From positions 1,564,072 to 1,609,046 of the forward strand of contig CP070674.1 of assembly GCA_020351995.1 (NCBI GenBank): a stretch of DNA of 44,975 nt. Direction: 5' to 3'. This document shows, piece after piece, positions 1-8,331 of this stretch (position 1 is the first letter of the stretch; each line of letters starts with the position of its first letter). The notes beneath the pieces are model-generated. The model was not told where the DNA came from. It saw nothing but the letters and a program-made list of their open reading frames with translations, and made no database searches. A program made the translations under genes and the position numbers. Origin of the DNA: Candidatus Zixiibacteriota bacterium (lineage in GTDB: Bacteria > Zixibacteria > MSB-5A5 > GN15 > FEB-12).

Positions 1-180
1 AATCAATACACCCCGCTGACGGAAGCCATCATGCAGCAGGCGGCGCTGGCGGTGGCGCTGGACAAGTTTATCAAAGAGCGCAAGATTTCTGTCGGCAAGA
101 AGAAAGAAGCCAAGGCGCAGTCGGGGTGGGTTACTTACTATCGTCGCGGCAGCCTGCGTGATTTTGGCGGGAGTCGCTGA
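1..180 (+). CDS. C-terminal fragment of a probable biotin carboxylase subunit (partial)
   Basis: The window opens inside a gene; 59 codons are visible, ending at TGA 178-180. The visible part has an alanine-rich helix (AALAVALDKFIKERK) and then a basic linker ending in RRGSLRDFGG. This resembles the extreme C-terminus of biotin carboxylase subunits of acetyl-/propionyl-CoA carboxylases, but no catalytic motif lies inside the window. Context is the main support: the stop codon overlaps the start of a biotin carrier protein (TGATG), and methylmalonyl-CoA mutase and epimerase genes follow. The pair would then carboxylate propionyl-CoA. The end of another carboxylase subunit cannot be excluded. 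Confidence 0.5.
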   Translation, partial: NQYTPLTEAIMQQAALAVALDKFIKERKISVGKKKEAKAQSGWVTYYRRGSLRDFGGSR

Positions 181-692
181 TGCCACGCTACATGGTCCAC
201 ATCGGCGGGAAAGAGTTCGATATCGAACTGGAATATCGTTCGGAGAAGTACTACGCCCAGATCAACGACAGCGAAATCGAGATTTCCAGCTATACGATAG
301 GGGAAAGCAGATCGATCCTGATTATCGGCGGGCAATCGCTCGAAGTGGACGTGCGAGCCAACGGTTACGACGCGCGTAAAACAGTTTTTATCCGGGGGCA
401 GGAGATCGCCGTAGATATCGAAGATTACAATCTGGCCCGGTTGCGCAAGACGGCGGGGATGTCGTCGGCGGGTGCCGTTGAGAAGACGATCAAAGCGCCC
501 ATGCCGGGTCTGGTGCTGGATGTGAAGGTTACGCCGGGTGATCGAATCGCCAAAAACCACCCGGTTTTGATAGTGGAAGCGATGAAGATGGAAAATATTA
601 TCAAGGCTCCAATCGATGGAATCGTCAAGGCGGTCCACGTGTCCGCCGGGACATCGGTCGAAAAAGGGGATGCCATGGTGGAATTCGAATAG
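180..692 (+). CDS. Biotin carboxyl carrier protein (biotin/lipoyl attachment domain)
   Basis: A 170-residue protein whose last ~75 residues form a biotinyl domain. The biotin acceptor is Lys136 in the classical EAMKMEN motif (133-139), preceded by the APMPG strand at 106-110. The N-terminal ~95 residues are beta-rich and resemble the variable front part of carrier subunits of propionyl-CoA carboxylase or oxaloacetate/methylmalonyl-CoA decarboxylases. Its start overlaps the stop of the upstream carboxylase by one base, and its stop abuts the ATG of methylmalonyl-CoA mutase (TAGATG), so the genes are probably translationally coupled. Inferred role: carry CO2 on biotin between the carboxylase and the carboxyltransferase in propionyl-CoA carboxylation. 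The carboxyltransferase is not in view. Confidence 0.88.
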   Translation: MPRYMVHIGGKEFDIELEYRSEKYYAQINDSEIEISSYTIGESRSILIIGGQSLEVDVRANGYDARKTVFIRGQEIAVDIEDYNLARLRKTAGMSSAGAVEKTIKAPMPGLVLDVKVTPGDRIAKNHPVLIVEAMKMENIIKAPIDGIVKAVHVSAGTSVEKGDAMVEFE

Positions 693-2273
693 ATGCCGGA
701 GAAACCAAAAAAGACAACGTCGAACATTGATATACCGGTGGCCCTCAGGCCGGGTGATGTCAAGCTGAAACCTGAAATGCTCGCCATGGCCGGGGAGTAT
801 CCCTTCACGCGAGGTGTTTACCCGGATATGTATCGGGGCCGTCTGTGGACGATGCGCCAGTACGCCGGTTTCGGGACGGCCGCGGAGACCAATAAGCGTT
901 TCAAGTATCTGCTCGAACAGGGGCAGACCGGTTTATCGGCAGCTTTTGATCTGGCCACCCAGATAGGTTATGACTCGGACCATCTCATGGCCAAGGGGGA
1001 AGTGGGAAGGACCGGGGTGGCGATAGATTCGCTGGAAGACATGGCCGTCCTCTTCGAGGATATTCCGCTGGATAAAGTCTCGACGTCGATGACGATCAAT
1101 TCCACGGCGGTGATTCTGCTGGCCATGTATATAGCTGTCGGCAAGCGGCAGGGTGTGCCGACCGAAAAGCTGATGGGCACGGTTCAGAATGATATCCTGA
1201 AAGAGTTCATCGCCCGCGGCACGTATATCTTTCCGCCCGGACCGTCCATGCGGATTATCACCGATATTTTCCGGTACGCAGGTAAGCACCTTCCCCGGTA
1301 TAACACGATCTCAATATCCGGATATCATATTCGCGAGGCCGGCGCCACAGCGGCGCAGGAGGTGGCCTTTACGTTGTCCAACGGTGTGGCCTATGTGCGG
1401 GCGGCGCTCGATGCCGGACTGGATATCAACGAGTTCGCGCCGAGGCTATCGTTCTTCTTCGCGTCGCACAACAACCTTTTTGAAGAGGTAGCCAAGTTCC
1501 GGGTGGCCCGGAAAATCTGGGCGAAGATCATGAAGGAACGTTTCAACGCGTCCGACCCGAAAGCCATGCTGTTGAGATTCCATACTCAGACGGGTGGTTC
1601 GACACTGACGGCCCAGCAGCCGGAGAACAACATCGTGCGCACTGCTATGCAGGCGTTGGCGGCGGTGCTGGGAGGAACACAGTCGCTACATACAAACGCC
1701 TACGACGAGGCCCTGGGATTGCCGACCGAGAAATCGGCCGAAATCGCCCTGCGAACACAACAACTGCTGGCCTATGAGTCGGGTGTGACCGATACGGTTG
1801 ACCCGCTGGCCGGATCTTACTATGTCGAGTACCTGAGCGATGAAATGGAAAATCGCGCAGGGGAGATTATGAAGACAGTTGACGGTATGGGAGGAGCCGT
1901 GGCATGTGTTGACTCAGGGTATTTCCGCGACGAGATAGCCCGCTCGGCTTACGCCTATCAACAGATGATTGAGCGAGAGGAAATGACGGTGGTGGGTGTA
2001 AATAAATTCACGGGTAACGAGGCCGAGATCCCCGAGATTCTAAAAGTTGACCCAAAACTTGAAGCACAACAAGTTTCAAGACTCGCCGAGGTTAAGAAGA
2101 AACGGGACAATGACCGGGTCGGAGAGTGTCTTGAACGCCTGAAAGACGCTGCCGGAGGCAACGAAAACATTGTCTACCCCGTCATCGAGGCTGTTGAGAA
2201 TTATGTTACGGTGGGAGAAATCTCCGACGCACTGAGGAAAGTATGGGGTGAATACCATGAAAAGAATCTTTAA
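693..2273 (+). CDS. Methylmalonyl-CoA mutase, catalytic (large/alpha) subunit without B12 domain
   Basis: This 526-residue protein covers the (beta/alpha)8 substrate-binding barrel of methylmalonyl-CoA mutase. Recognisable parts are [15 protein letters not shown] near residue 53, the [14 protein letters not shown] block, [20 protein letters not shown] and the [12 protein letters not shown] segment. It interconverts methylmalonyl-CoA and succinyl-CoA with adenosylcobalamin. The chain ends after the barrel, so the cobalamin-binding domain (DxHxxG) is absent and must be a separate subunit encoded outside this window; two-gene forms are well known in archaea and some bacteria. It starts directly after the biotin carrier stop and lies 549 bases upstream of methylmalonyl-CoA epimerase, giving a coherent propionyl-CoA to succinyl-CoA module. 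Confidence 0.93.
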   Translation: MPEKPKKTTSNIDIPVALRPGDVKLKPEMLAMAGEYPFTRGVYPDMYRGRLWTMRQYAGFGTAAETNKRFKYLLEQGQTGLSAAFDLATQIGYDSDHLMAKGEVGRTGVAIDSLEDMAVLFEDIPLDKVSTSMTINSTAVILLAMYIAVGKRQGVPTEKLMGTVQNDILKEFIARGTYIFPPGPSMRIITDIFRYAGKHLPRYNTISISGYHIREAGATAAQEVAFTLSNGVAYVRAALDAGLDINEFAPRLSFFFASHNNLFEEVAKFRVARKIWAKIMKERFNASDPKAMLLRFHTQTGGSTLTAQQPENNIVRTAMQALAAVLGGTQSLHTNAYDEALGLPTEKSAEIALRTQQLLAYESGVTDTVDPLAGSYYVEYLSDEMENRAGEIMKTVDGMGGAVACVDSGYFRDEIARSAYAYQQMIEREEMTVVGVNKFTGNEAEIPEILKVDPKLEAQQVSRLAEVKKKRDNDRVGECLERLKDAAGGNENIVYPVIEAVENYVTVGEISDALRKVWGEYHEKNL

Positions 2274-2784
2274 TTGCCACGTGATAGTCATTCTGATGAT
2301 AGTTCTGGCCATGCTGATCGGCTGTTCGAGTAAGGAAGAGTCACCCGGGACGGTAGCGGAAGCCGACGAGAGCACAGCGACAAGCGAGGTTCAAGCCGCC
2401 AGACCACAACCAGTGACGATGAAAGATACTATAGAATACAACCTCAATCTTGCCCTGAACAGACTGCGCCTGGGTGATAAATCGGGTTTATTCGAGAACG
2501 AGTTTGAGTACATGTTCGGAGAGGAAACCTTCGACGATTACCTGGAGTACCGGCATGTCAAATTCGCCAGAGCGGACACGATCAAGTGGGTGGAGGTTAC
2601 GGAGGTAATACCTTATGCTCATGACTCCGCCGAGCTCAAGGTGATTGTGCATTTTGAGGGTCCGGCCGGTATTGAAACCGAGTTTGAAGATAATATAAAG
2701 GCACATTTTCATAAGGGCCGATGGATAAAGCCTACAGCGTCGAACCTGAAGGGCCAGCTCGAATGGGAGGCAGGCGAGAGGTAG
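2257..2784 (+). CDS. Small predicted lipoprotein of unknown function
   Basis: A 175-residue protein with a typical lipoprotein signal: basic start MKR, a hydrophobic stretch and the lipobox LIGC near residue 23, followed by an acidic, Ser/Thr-rich linker. The mature part is charged and mixed alpha/beta, with no motif I recognise. ATG 2257 is preferred over GTG 2248 because GGGGTG lies about 6 bases before it and the signal peptide then begins normally. The gene overlaps the end of the mutase gene by 17 bases, so it is in the same transcript, between mutase and epimerase. A catalytic role in that pathway is not implied. The tail resembles small NTF2-like or DUF4878-type secreted domains only loosely. 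Confidence 0.75.
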   Translation: MKRIFNCHVIVILMIVLAMLIGCSSKEESPGTVAEADESTATSEVQAARPQPVTMKDTIEYNLNLALNRLRLGDKSGLFENEFEYMFGEETFDDYLEYRHVKFARADTIKWVEVTEVIPYAHDSAELKVIVHFEGPAGIETEFEDNIKAHFHKGRWIKPTASNLKGQLEWEAGER

Positions 2785-2822
2785 CGGGTCTCTTAAGGTC
2801 ACAGTAGATTTATATAAGATAG

Positions 2823-3248
2823 ATGAACAACCCACTAATATCCCATATCGGTATTGCCGTGCGAGATATCGAGGCAGCACGAAAGAACTTTGGCCTGGTA
2901 GTCGGCGACGATTCACCGGAGATCTGCGAAGTCGCTGATCAGAATGTCCGGGTGGCTATGTTCTCGCGGGGCGGTACCTCACACGGGATGGGAGACCGCA
3001 TTGAGCTGGTCGCGCCAACCTCAGCTGACAGCCCGGTGGCGCGGTTTATCGAGAAGCGCGGCGAAGGGCTTCACCATATATGTCTGTACGTTGATGATAT
3101 CAAGAAAGCACTGGCCGAATTAAAGCGGGCCGGTGTCAGATTAATCGATGAATCGCCGCGAGTGGGGGCGGAAGGTCATTTGATTGCCTTCATTCACCCT
3201 TCATCCATGAATGGCGTCCTGATCGAGTTGGAAGAGAAACTCAGCTGA
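2823..3248 (+). CDS. mce: Methylmalonyl-CoA epimerase (VOC superfamily)
   Basis: A 141-residue vicinal-oxygen-chelate protein with two beta-alpha-beta-beta-beta modules. It epimerises (S)- and (R)-methylmalonyl-CoA so that carboxylase product can enter the mutase. Metal ligands expected for the family are visible: His8 (ISHIGIAV), the His pair in GLHHICLYVDD near residue 83, and a Glu in the final strand LIELEE. Length matches the family (about 135-150). It is the last gene of the plus-strand module and its end overlaps the end of the opposite-strand gene by 8 bases. No obvious Shine-Dalgarno sequence precedes the ATG. Confidence 0.92.
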   Translation: MNNPLISHIGIAVRDIEAARKNFGLVVGDDSPEICEVADQNVRVAMFSRGGTSHGMGDRIELVAPTSADSPVARFIEKRGEGLHHICLYVDDIKKALAELKRAGVRLIDESPRVGAEGHLIAFIHPSSMNGVLIELEEKLS

Positions 3249-4011
3249 CTTCTTCAACGGGTTGCGGCCGCCCGCAACGCCGGCAGGTGTCAAACTCTAC
3301 ATGATTTAGCCGCCCGCAGTCGCAACGCCAGAAATTGGCCTCGTCGGAGAAGGCGATTTTTTCCTGGCGCTGGCGTTTCTTGAGAATAAAGAGCATAACC
3401 ACCAGCAGCGCGAAGAGAAAGCCAATCAGGTACCAATCGTAGGGGAACGAGCTTCCGAAAACTTCACTTTCCACGTCACCAGTGTAAGCGAATTCGTCCT
3501 GCATCAGCCGCATCTCATACAGAGCTGATGCCGGGGCTCCTTCGATGGCCTTACCCCAGAGCGAGAACAGGAGCTGGTGACCATCCGGGTGCTGGTACAG
3601 CACACCTTTGAGGCGATGCCTGATTTGAAGTTCACGTTCCGGATCCCATGATTCGAAATCAAGGTCGAACCAAACCCGGTTTTTATCGAAATAGCCGGTG
3701 TTGGCCAGGAGATTGGCCTCGGGCAGGCCCAGGATAACATCTTCGATGACCTTATCCACCGAGAGTTTGAGTTCCTGCTCGTTCTTAATCTTTTCGTCGG
3801 CAGCTATGATTGATTTGAAGATTGACAGTTCGGCCGATTGGTCGGTGCGGGATAGTCGGTAAGGGAAACCACCGGTATCATCGACTATTACCCACCTGTC
3901 GGCGAGAGGAATTTTGGCTTCCCTGCCGAGTTCCACAAAACCGCTGGCGGAAGCAGAGCTGGCTGCGAACAGAAATATGACCGCGAGGGCCGAAAGTCTT
4001 GACATATACAT
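3241..4011 (-). CDS. Exported membrane-anchored protein with C-terminal zinc ribbon
   Basis: A 256-residue protein: N-terminal signal peptide (cleavage plausible after the ASSASA region), about 165 residues of extracytoplasmic mixed alpha/beta domain, one transmembrane segment around 196-210 (LIGFLFALLVVMLFIL), a basic stop-transfer stretch, and a cytoplasmic C-terminal ribbon with the pattern C-x-C-x10-C-x2-C (RCDCGRLN then CRRCGRP). Such a ribbon would bind one zinc ion. I do not recognise the outer domain. ATG 4011 or 4005 could start it; neither has a clear ribosome-binding site. It converges on mce with an 8-base overlap. Function unknown; sensing or protein interaction would be a guess. 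Confidence 0.7.
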   Translation of the reverse strand: MYMSRLSALAVIFLFAASSASASGFVELGREAKIPLADRWVIVDDTGGFPYRLSRTDQSAELSIFKSIIAADEKIKNEQELKLSVDKVIEDVILGLPEANLLANTGYFDKNRVWFDLDFESWDPERELQIRHRLKGVLYQHPDGHQLLFSLWGKAIEGAPASALYEMRLMQDEFAYTGDVESEVFGSSFPYDWYLIGFLFALLVVMLFILKKRQRQEKIAFSDEANFWRCDCGRLNHVEFDTCRRCGRPQPVEEVS

Positions 4012-4061
4012 TATATCGGCGAATATCGCAGGTACGATAGCTGCATTATCGGCTGAGATGC

Positions 4062-4217
4062 CTAAGTACGTTTTTTCCAGCGATCAGCTATGAACGAGAC
4101 TCCGAGGGCGACGAGCGCTATGGGCAGGATGTAGTCGCCGAAATCAAAGTGAATGACGCCCACCTTGTCTAGGAGCAATAGAGCGCCGATCAACAGAAGA
4201 AAAACTCCAATTAACAT
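4062..4217 (-). CDS. Very small two-helix membrane protein (LiaI/LiaF-like, DUF5668 type)
   Basis: A 51-residue protein made of two hydrophobic segments (residues about 1-16 and 28-42) joined by a short loop, ending in a basic tail DRWKKRT. This matches small LiaI-LiaF-like transmembrane domain proteins. The start is fixed at 4217 rather than the longer ORF start because AGGAGG lies 7 bases before this ATG and the upstream codons do not look membrane-like. In other bacteria such domains occur in cell-envelope stress systems; no partner of that kind is seen here. Confidence 0.7.
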   Translation of the reverse strand: MLIGVFLLLIGALLLLDKVGVIHFDFGDYILPIALVALGVSFIADRWKKRT

Positions 4218-4337
4218 GAAATTACCTCCTATGAAAAAACTGTGCCCATTTGGATGAATCGGGAATCGCGGCCGTATAATCAAGCTTTTTCTTGTTCAGG
4301 CAGGTTCCACGGTCTTGATAAGAAAAGGCTCCTGTCG

Positions 4338-4805
4338 TCAATGCCCGATAGCTTTGAGTCTTCGGACGACTATAGCCGCAATCTCTTCGAGCATCAGGCG
4401 ATCCTGCTGGTCAAAGAAGGCCGGCTGGTTGGAATCGATATCGATTTCTCCGAGACACCTGTTCCCGTCCATGAGGGGAACCACGATTTCCGAGCGGGTG
4501 GTTACGGAGCAGGCCAAGAAACGCGGGTCGGCGTTGACGTCGTCGACCACAATGGACTCTTTTTGTGTCGCGGCGGCCCCGCAAATGCCTGAATTGAGCT
4601 CAATTTTCGTATGGGGTGTTTCGGGACCGACATAAGGGCCAACTTCGAGAATATCGCCGCGCATCATATAGAAGCCGGTCCAGTTGTATCCGTCGGAGAA
4701 GTCGTCGATCAACTGGACGGCGGCGGTCAAAATTTCCTTTTCAGTATTCTTGTTTTCGATAGCCTCCCTTACCGAGTCGACCAGCTTTGCTCTTTCCGGT
4801 TCCAT
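4338..4805 (-). CDS. msrC: GAF-domain protein, free methionine-(R)-sulfoxide reductase-like
   Basis: A 155-residue single GAF domain. The signature YNWTGFYMM (40-48), GICGAA, LACSVTTRSEIVVPL and LGEIDIDS match free methionine-(R)-sulfoxide reductase (fRMsr/MsrC), which repairs free oxidised methionine in the cytoplasm. Two of the three cysteines of the E. coli type enzyme are present (Cys75 in GICG, Cys99 in LACS). The third, in the region just before GICG, is replaced (PHTKIEL), so the thiol chemistry may use only two cysteines, or the protein may be only a ligand-binding GAF domain. The start is set at 4805 because this ATG overlaps the stop of the upstream gene (TGATG), implying translational coupling. 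Confidence 0.75.
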   Translation of the reverse strand: MEPERAKLVDSVREAIENKNTEKEILTAAVQLIDDFSDGYNWTGFYMMRGDILEVGPYVGPETPHTKIELNSGICGAAATQKESIVVDDVNADPRFLACSVTTRSEIVVPLMDGNRCLGEIDIDSNQPAFFDQQDRLMLEEIAAIVVRRLKAIGH

Positions 4806-5803
4806 CACAGCTTCTCCCTTATGGCGGCCAGGTTTTCCAGTGGAACTTCCGGCGGAATCGAACAACCGGGGCCGACTATCAGACGGGCCGGGTCGAAGTT
4901 GGCTTTGAGCTGGTCCATCTTGTGGCGCATCTCGTCGGCGGTACCATGCAGTAGCCATCCGGCCCGATCGGCGCCGCCTACTACGGCGCGGTCGGTTATA
5001 AGCTGGGGGCCCTTGTCGAGGGGCAAGTTGGTCGGGTCATCACTGTCCCAGTTGTACATCCGACAGGGATAATCCAACTTAACCAACTGTTTGAGATAGT
5101 TGTTCGATGAACAGACGTGAAGCAGATTGATGGCGTCGCTGCCCGCGGAGTTGATCACGCGGAGGTCGAAGGGAACCCCGAATTTTTCGTATTCTTCCCA
5201 GCTTATAAGATTGCTCGAGGCCCACTGGGTGGTGGCGAAGAAGAGCCCGTCGGCGCCGGCGTTTCGCAGTTCGGTGACGAACGTCTCGAAGGTCTGAGTT
5301 ATGGCTTCGATAGCCGGCAGGACCCGTTCCGGGTGCTTATGGATATGTTCGGCCAGCAAATTGTCGTCATCGACGAGCCGTCCGGCGACAGCCAGCGGCG
5401 TGAAAACGGTCATCAGGATGGGGAGTTCTTTAGACGAATTCTTTCGGATGAGCGAGACTACTTTCAGGTGTTCGTCGAGAACGGGTGTTGAGAGTTTCAA
5501 CGGTTCGATATCGCTCCAGTCTTCCAGTGAGCCAACCGGGAAGTTGCTCTTGGCGTGTTTTTTGAATTCATCGTGGGACCACTCCTGTTTTAAGCCCCAG
5601 CCTTCGACGTGGTAATCGGCCCGGGGATTTATCTTCATGAAGTCCCAGTCGAACCGCATTTGAAAGTCGAGCATAGCCTCGGCGGTACCTTCGGCATAAT
5701 GTTCTTTGTGAAAGAAGTGTCTCCAGAAGGAAGCCGCGAAGCGGTCCGGCCTCTGGCCGGCAAAGATCATCTCTAAGCGTTCACGGTGAGAATACCCGTC
5801 CAT
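4805..5803 (-). CDS. Uroporphyrinogen decarboxylase-family (MtaA-like) methyltransferase
   Basis: A 332-residue UroD-superfamily barrel protein. Near the end it has the zinc-ligand pattern of the methylcobalamin:CoM methyltransferase branch rather than true HemE: LLHVC (His-x-Cys) and, later, GPGCSIPPEVPLENLAA. True HemE residues are not evident. The substrate is unknown; corrinoid-dependent methyl transfer is the family-based expectation. The start is taken at M5803 because it gives the usual family opening (HRERLEMIFAGQRPDRF); an in-frame start up to 5902 is possible. It is the first gene of a two-gene minus-strand unit with the GAF protein, whose ATG overlaps its stop. No corrinoid protein gene is adjacent. 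Confidence 0.75.
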   Translation of the reverse strand: MDGYSHRERLEMIFAGQRPDRFAASFWRHFFHKEHYAEGTAEAMLDFQMRFDWDFMKINPRADYHVEGWGLKQEWSHDEFKKHAKSNFPVGSLEDWSDIEPLKLSTPVLDEHLKVVSLIRKNSSKELPILMTVFTPLAVAGRLVDDDNLLAEHIHKHPERVLPAIEAITQTFETFVTELRNAGADGLFFATTQWASSNLISWEEYEKFGVPFDLRVINSAGSDAINLLHVCSSNNYLKQLVKLDYPCRMYNWDSDDPTNLPLDKGPQLITDRAVVGGADRAGWLLHGTADEMRHKMDQLKANFDPARLIVGPGCSIPPEVPLENLAAIREKL

Positions 5804-6056
5804 ATCTTCCAGACTATGTTTTACCGCAGGATTGTTCCTGTAAGAACCTGCATCGTAGGTTAACGACCATAAATCAAAGGGGCAATATGTTCCAATCAGC
5901 AACGTCTGGCAACCAAAATATCGGCCCCGAAAAGTATGGGGAGAATCCCTGTTTAATCTATGACCAATATAGGCTTAGCTTATGCAGTGAGGAATATGTA
6001 TGCCGACAAAATAGTATGATGTAAACCGGTTAATGTATTTACTCGCTGGAGGCTTC

Positions 6057-7451
6057 ATGCCGGCTAAGATCCTTGTTATTGACGACGAAGATTCGATGTG
6101 CAACTTCATGGAGATCATGCTGGCCAAGGAAGGTTACTCGGTAGCAACCGCGTGCTCGGGTAATGAGGGGCTACAACTACTCAAAGAAAATCGGTACGAT
6201 CTGGTCATTGCTGATTTGAACATGCCGGACATGACCGGGATAGATGTTCTCAAGCAGGTGCGGTCATTTCGCCATGATCAGGACCTGATCGTGATGACCG
6301 CGTACGCATCGGTTGACACGGCGATTGAAGCCATGAAGCACGGTGCAGTCGATTACATCACCAAACCGTTCAAGGTTGACGAGATCAAGCTCGTTATCGA
6401 AAAAAGTATCAGCCGCAAGAACCTTGAGAAAGAAAACACCAATCTGAAAAAGCAATTGAAGGGTGACAACTCGTTCGACAATTTTATCGGTACCTCCGAT
6501 GTCGTCGTTCAGTTGAAAAAGACGGCCGGGCGAATCGCCGTAACCGATTCCACGGTTCTAATCCGTGGCGAATCGGGTACGGGAAAGGACCTGATCGCCA
6601 AAGCCATTCATCATCATTCGCCCAGGTGCGGTGGGCCGTTCGTGACTATCAACTGCGCCGCCCTTCCAGAGAATCTCCTGGAGTCCGAACTGTTCGGGCA
6701 CAAGAAAGGATCGTTTACCGGTGCCATCAAGGACAAGGATGGTATGTTCAAGGTCGCCGACGGGGGCACATTCTTTCTCGATGAAGTCGGCAACACTTCG
6801 GTAGCCATTCAAGTCAAGCTTTTGCGAGTACTGGAAGAGAAGAAGATTACGCCAGTTGGGGATACCCGGCCGATTGACGTTGATGTGCGTCTGATCGCGG
6901 CCACGAACTCGGATCTCGATGCTGATGTCAAGAATGGACGTTTTCGCGCTGATCTTTTTTATCGTCTGAACGTGATTCCTATCCATATTCCTCCGCTGAG
7001 GGAGCGAAAGGAAGACATTGAACTTCTGGTGAAGCACTTTATCGATCGCTTCTGCCAGAAAGTAAACATCCCGCCCAAGGAGATAACGCCCGACGCTTTA
7101 GAGATTTTGCTCAACTATCATTGGCCCGGTAATGTTCGTGAGCTCGAGAACACCATCGAACGAGCCGTACTTCTGAATCGGTCGGCGACGCTTGATGTTT
7201 CGGATTTGCCGGAGAAGCTGGGCCGGTCGGAGTCGATTGCGGCGGTGAGTGACGCCGAGCCGGGCAATCCGACTTTAGAGTCAATTGAGAAGGCCTATAT
7301 CCATTATGTGATGGCCCAGACGGGGGGAAAGAAGACAAAAGCTGCCAGAATTCTGGGGATAGACACATCGACGCTGTACAGGAAGCTCGACCGATACAAC
7401 ATGAAGGATATTCCGGGCAGCGGTGATGACAACAAGACCGACGAATCTTAA
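6057..7451 (+). CDS. NtrC-family sigma54-dependent response regulator (PilR-like)
   Basis: A 464-residue regulator. Receiver domain 1-120 has the acidic pocket Asp10/Glu11, phospho-acceptor Asp53 (LVIADLNMPDM) and Lys104. The AAA+ domain (about 140-375) has Walker A GESGTGKD (171-178), the sigma54-contact loop as GSFTGA (218-223, a tolerated variant of GAFTGA), Walker B FFLDE (239-243) and an arginine-rich sensor region. A Fis-type helix-turn-helix (KTKAARILGIDTSTLYRKL) closes the protein. The start at 6057 is supported by GGAGG 5 bases upstream. It sits just before two type IV pilin genes with sigma54-type promoters, so PilR-like control of pilin expression is the best inference. The cognate kinase (PilS) is not in the window. 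Confidence 0.9.
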   Translation: MPAKILVIDDEDSMCNFMEIMLAKEGYSVATACSGNEGLQLLKENRYDLVIADLNMPDMTGIDVLKQVRSFRHDQDLIVMTAYASVDTAIEAMKHGAVDYITKPFKVDEIKLVIEKSISRKNLEKENTNLKKQLKGDNSFDNFIGTSDVVVQLKKTAGRIAVTDSTVLIRGESGTGKDLIAKAIHHHSPRCGGPFVTINCAALPENLLESELFGHKKGSFTGAIKDKDGMFKVADGGTFFLDEVGNTSVAIQVKLLRVLEEKKITPVGDTRPIDVDVRLIAATNSDLDADVKNGRFRADLFYRLNVIPIHIPPLRERKEDIELLVKHFIDRFCQKVNIPPKEITPDALEILLNYHWPGNVRELENTIERAVLLNRSATLDVSDLPEKLGRSESIAAVSDAEPGNPTLESIEKAYIHYVMAQTGGKKTKAARILGIDTSTLYRKLDRYNMKDIPGSGDDNKTDES

Positions 7452-7477
7452 TTAGCTAAAAATTTGAACAGATCAAC

Positions 7478-7491
7478 GGAATGATTATTGC
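7478..7491 (+). promoter_or_regulatory. Candidate sigma54 promoter for the first pilin gene
   Basis: GG at 7478-7479 and GC at 7490-7491 are separated by exactly 10 bases, and the -12 half reads TTGC. The -24 half lacks the usual CAC after GG, so this is a weaker match than the promoter of the second pilin. Transcription would begin near 7502, about 38 bases before the pilin ATG. Confidence 0.35.
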
Positions 7492-7539
7492 CTCTTTGGA
7501 GGGTATGAGGACTATAATTCTGAAGATAGAGAGGCATAT

Positions 7540-7974
7540 ATGAGGATTATGACCGCCAGGAATGAGAGGGGCTTTACCCTGATCGAATTGATGATCGTGG
7601 TGTGCATTATTTCGATACTGGCCATGCTGGCCATCCCGCGTTTCATGCAAGCCTCGACCAAAACCAAGCAGAGCGAGGCCAAGACGATCCTCAAGCAGAT
7701 CTATGTTAATCAACGTACTTTCCGACAGCAATCGATGGACAACACTTATTTTGTAACCGCGGAGGTTGCTTCCAAGGATAACCCGGACGCCTTCAGGGAC
7801 ATCTGGATACAAGTTATGGCCACATGCCGGTATTCTTTCGAGATCGCGGCTACACCGAACACCTTTGTGGCTACCGCGCGCGGGAACATCGATGATGATC
7901 CTCTCGAAGATGTCTGGACAATAACCGACGCGGGTATACTGGACAACCCCACTAATGACGTCGAAGAGAGTTAA
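7540..7974 (+). CDS. Type IV pilin (PilA-like), copy 1
   Basis: A 144-residue prepilin. A short basic leader ends in Gly, followed by the class III signal FTLIELMIVV, with Glu at position +5 of the mature chain and a long hydrophobic alpha1 helix. Prepilin peptidase would cut between Gly and Phe, and the first residue would be methylated. The C-terminal part shares with the second pilin the pattern G-N-[IL]-D-D-D-P then WTI and a terminal NP/ND stretch, so the two are paralogues. ATG 7540 has GAGG 6 bases upstream. The gene lies between the PilR-like regulator and a strong terminator and may have its own sigma54 promoter. Confidence 0.9.
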   Translation: MRIMTARNERGFTLIELMIVVCIISILAMLAIPRFMQASTKTKQSEAKTILKQIYVNQRTFRQQSMDNTYFVTAEVASKDNPDAFRDIWIQVMATCRYSFEIAATPNTFVATARGNIDDDPLEDVWTITDAGILDNPTNDVEES

Positions 7975-7998
7975 GACCAAGCGCCAGAGTGATATGAG

Positions 7999-8022
7999 AC
8001 CCGCCCTTCGGGGCGGGTTTTC
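7999..8022 (+). terminator. Rho-independent terminator after pilin 1
   Basis: An 8-base perfect stem (ACCCGCCC at 7999-8006 with GGGCGGGT at 8011-8018) closes a TTCG tetraloop and runs into TTTTC. It lies 25 bases after the pilin stop codon and separates pilin 1 from pilin 2 transcription. Confidence 0.9.
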
Positions 8023-8092
8023 TATTGTCCGGGCGGAATCCGGGTTAGCGCATAAGGAGTTTTTCCCTGGCCCGGGAAGAAGGGAATCCATC

Positions 8093-8120
8093 GCATTTTG
8101 CCACAGTTTTGGCATTTTGC
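8093..8120 (+). promoter_or_regulatory. Candidate activator-binding site upstream of the pilin 2 promoter
   Basis: TGCCA (8099-8103) and TGGCA (8110-8114) form an inverted repeat with a 6-base spacer. The same segment has a direct repeat GCATTTTGC at 8093-8101 and 8112-8120 (19-base period). It lies about 135 bases upstream of the -24 element, the usual distance for NtrC-family enhancer sites. That the PilR-like protein binds here is inference. The rest of the 357-base gap 7975-8331 shows only the terminator before it and the sigma54 promoter and ribosome-binding site after it. Confidence 0.35.
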
Positions 8121-8248
8121 GTATGCTTGCGGGGAGTCAAGTTACTGAAAAGTATGGGATTACATCCACACCGGGCATTTCGGGTACGAGTAGCTTGGAT
8201 TTAGGTCTGTTAGCGACGTCACAAGATGTTCAAAAAAAGACGCGCTAA

Positions 8249-8263
8249 AGGCACTGTGTTTGC
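8249..8263 (+). promoter_or_regulatory. Sigma54 (-24/-12) promoter of the second pilin gene
   Basis: The sequence AGGCACTGTGTTTGC fits TGGCACRNNNNTTGCW well: GGCAC at 8250-8254, TTGC at 8260-8263, with GG and GC exactly 10 bases apart. Predicted start of transcription is about 8275, leaving a leader of some 57 bases before ATG 8332. The presence of a sigma54 activator gene two genes upstream supports it. Confidence 0.8.
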
Positions 8264-8331
8264 GATAACAGGGTACGAAGAAGAAAACTAACCGGACCAT
8301 TAACCTTTATCAAAACCTGTAGGAGGTTAAG

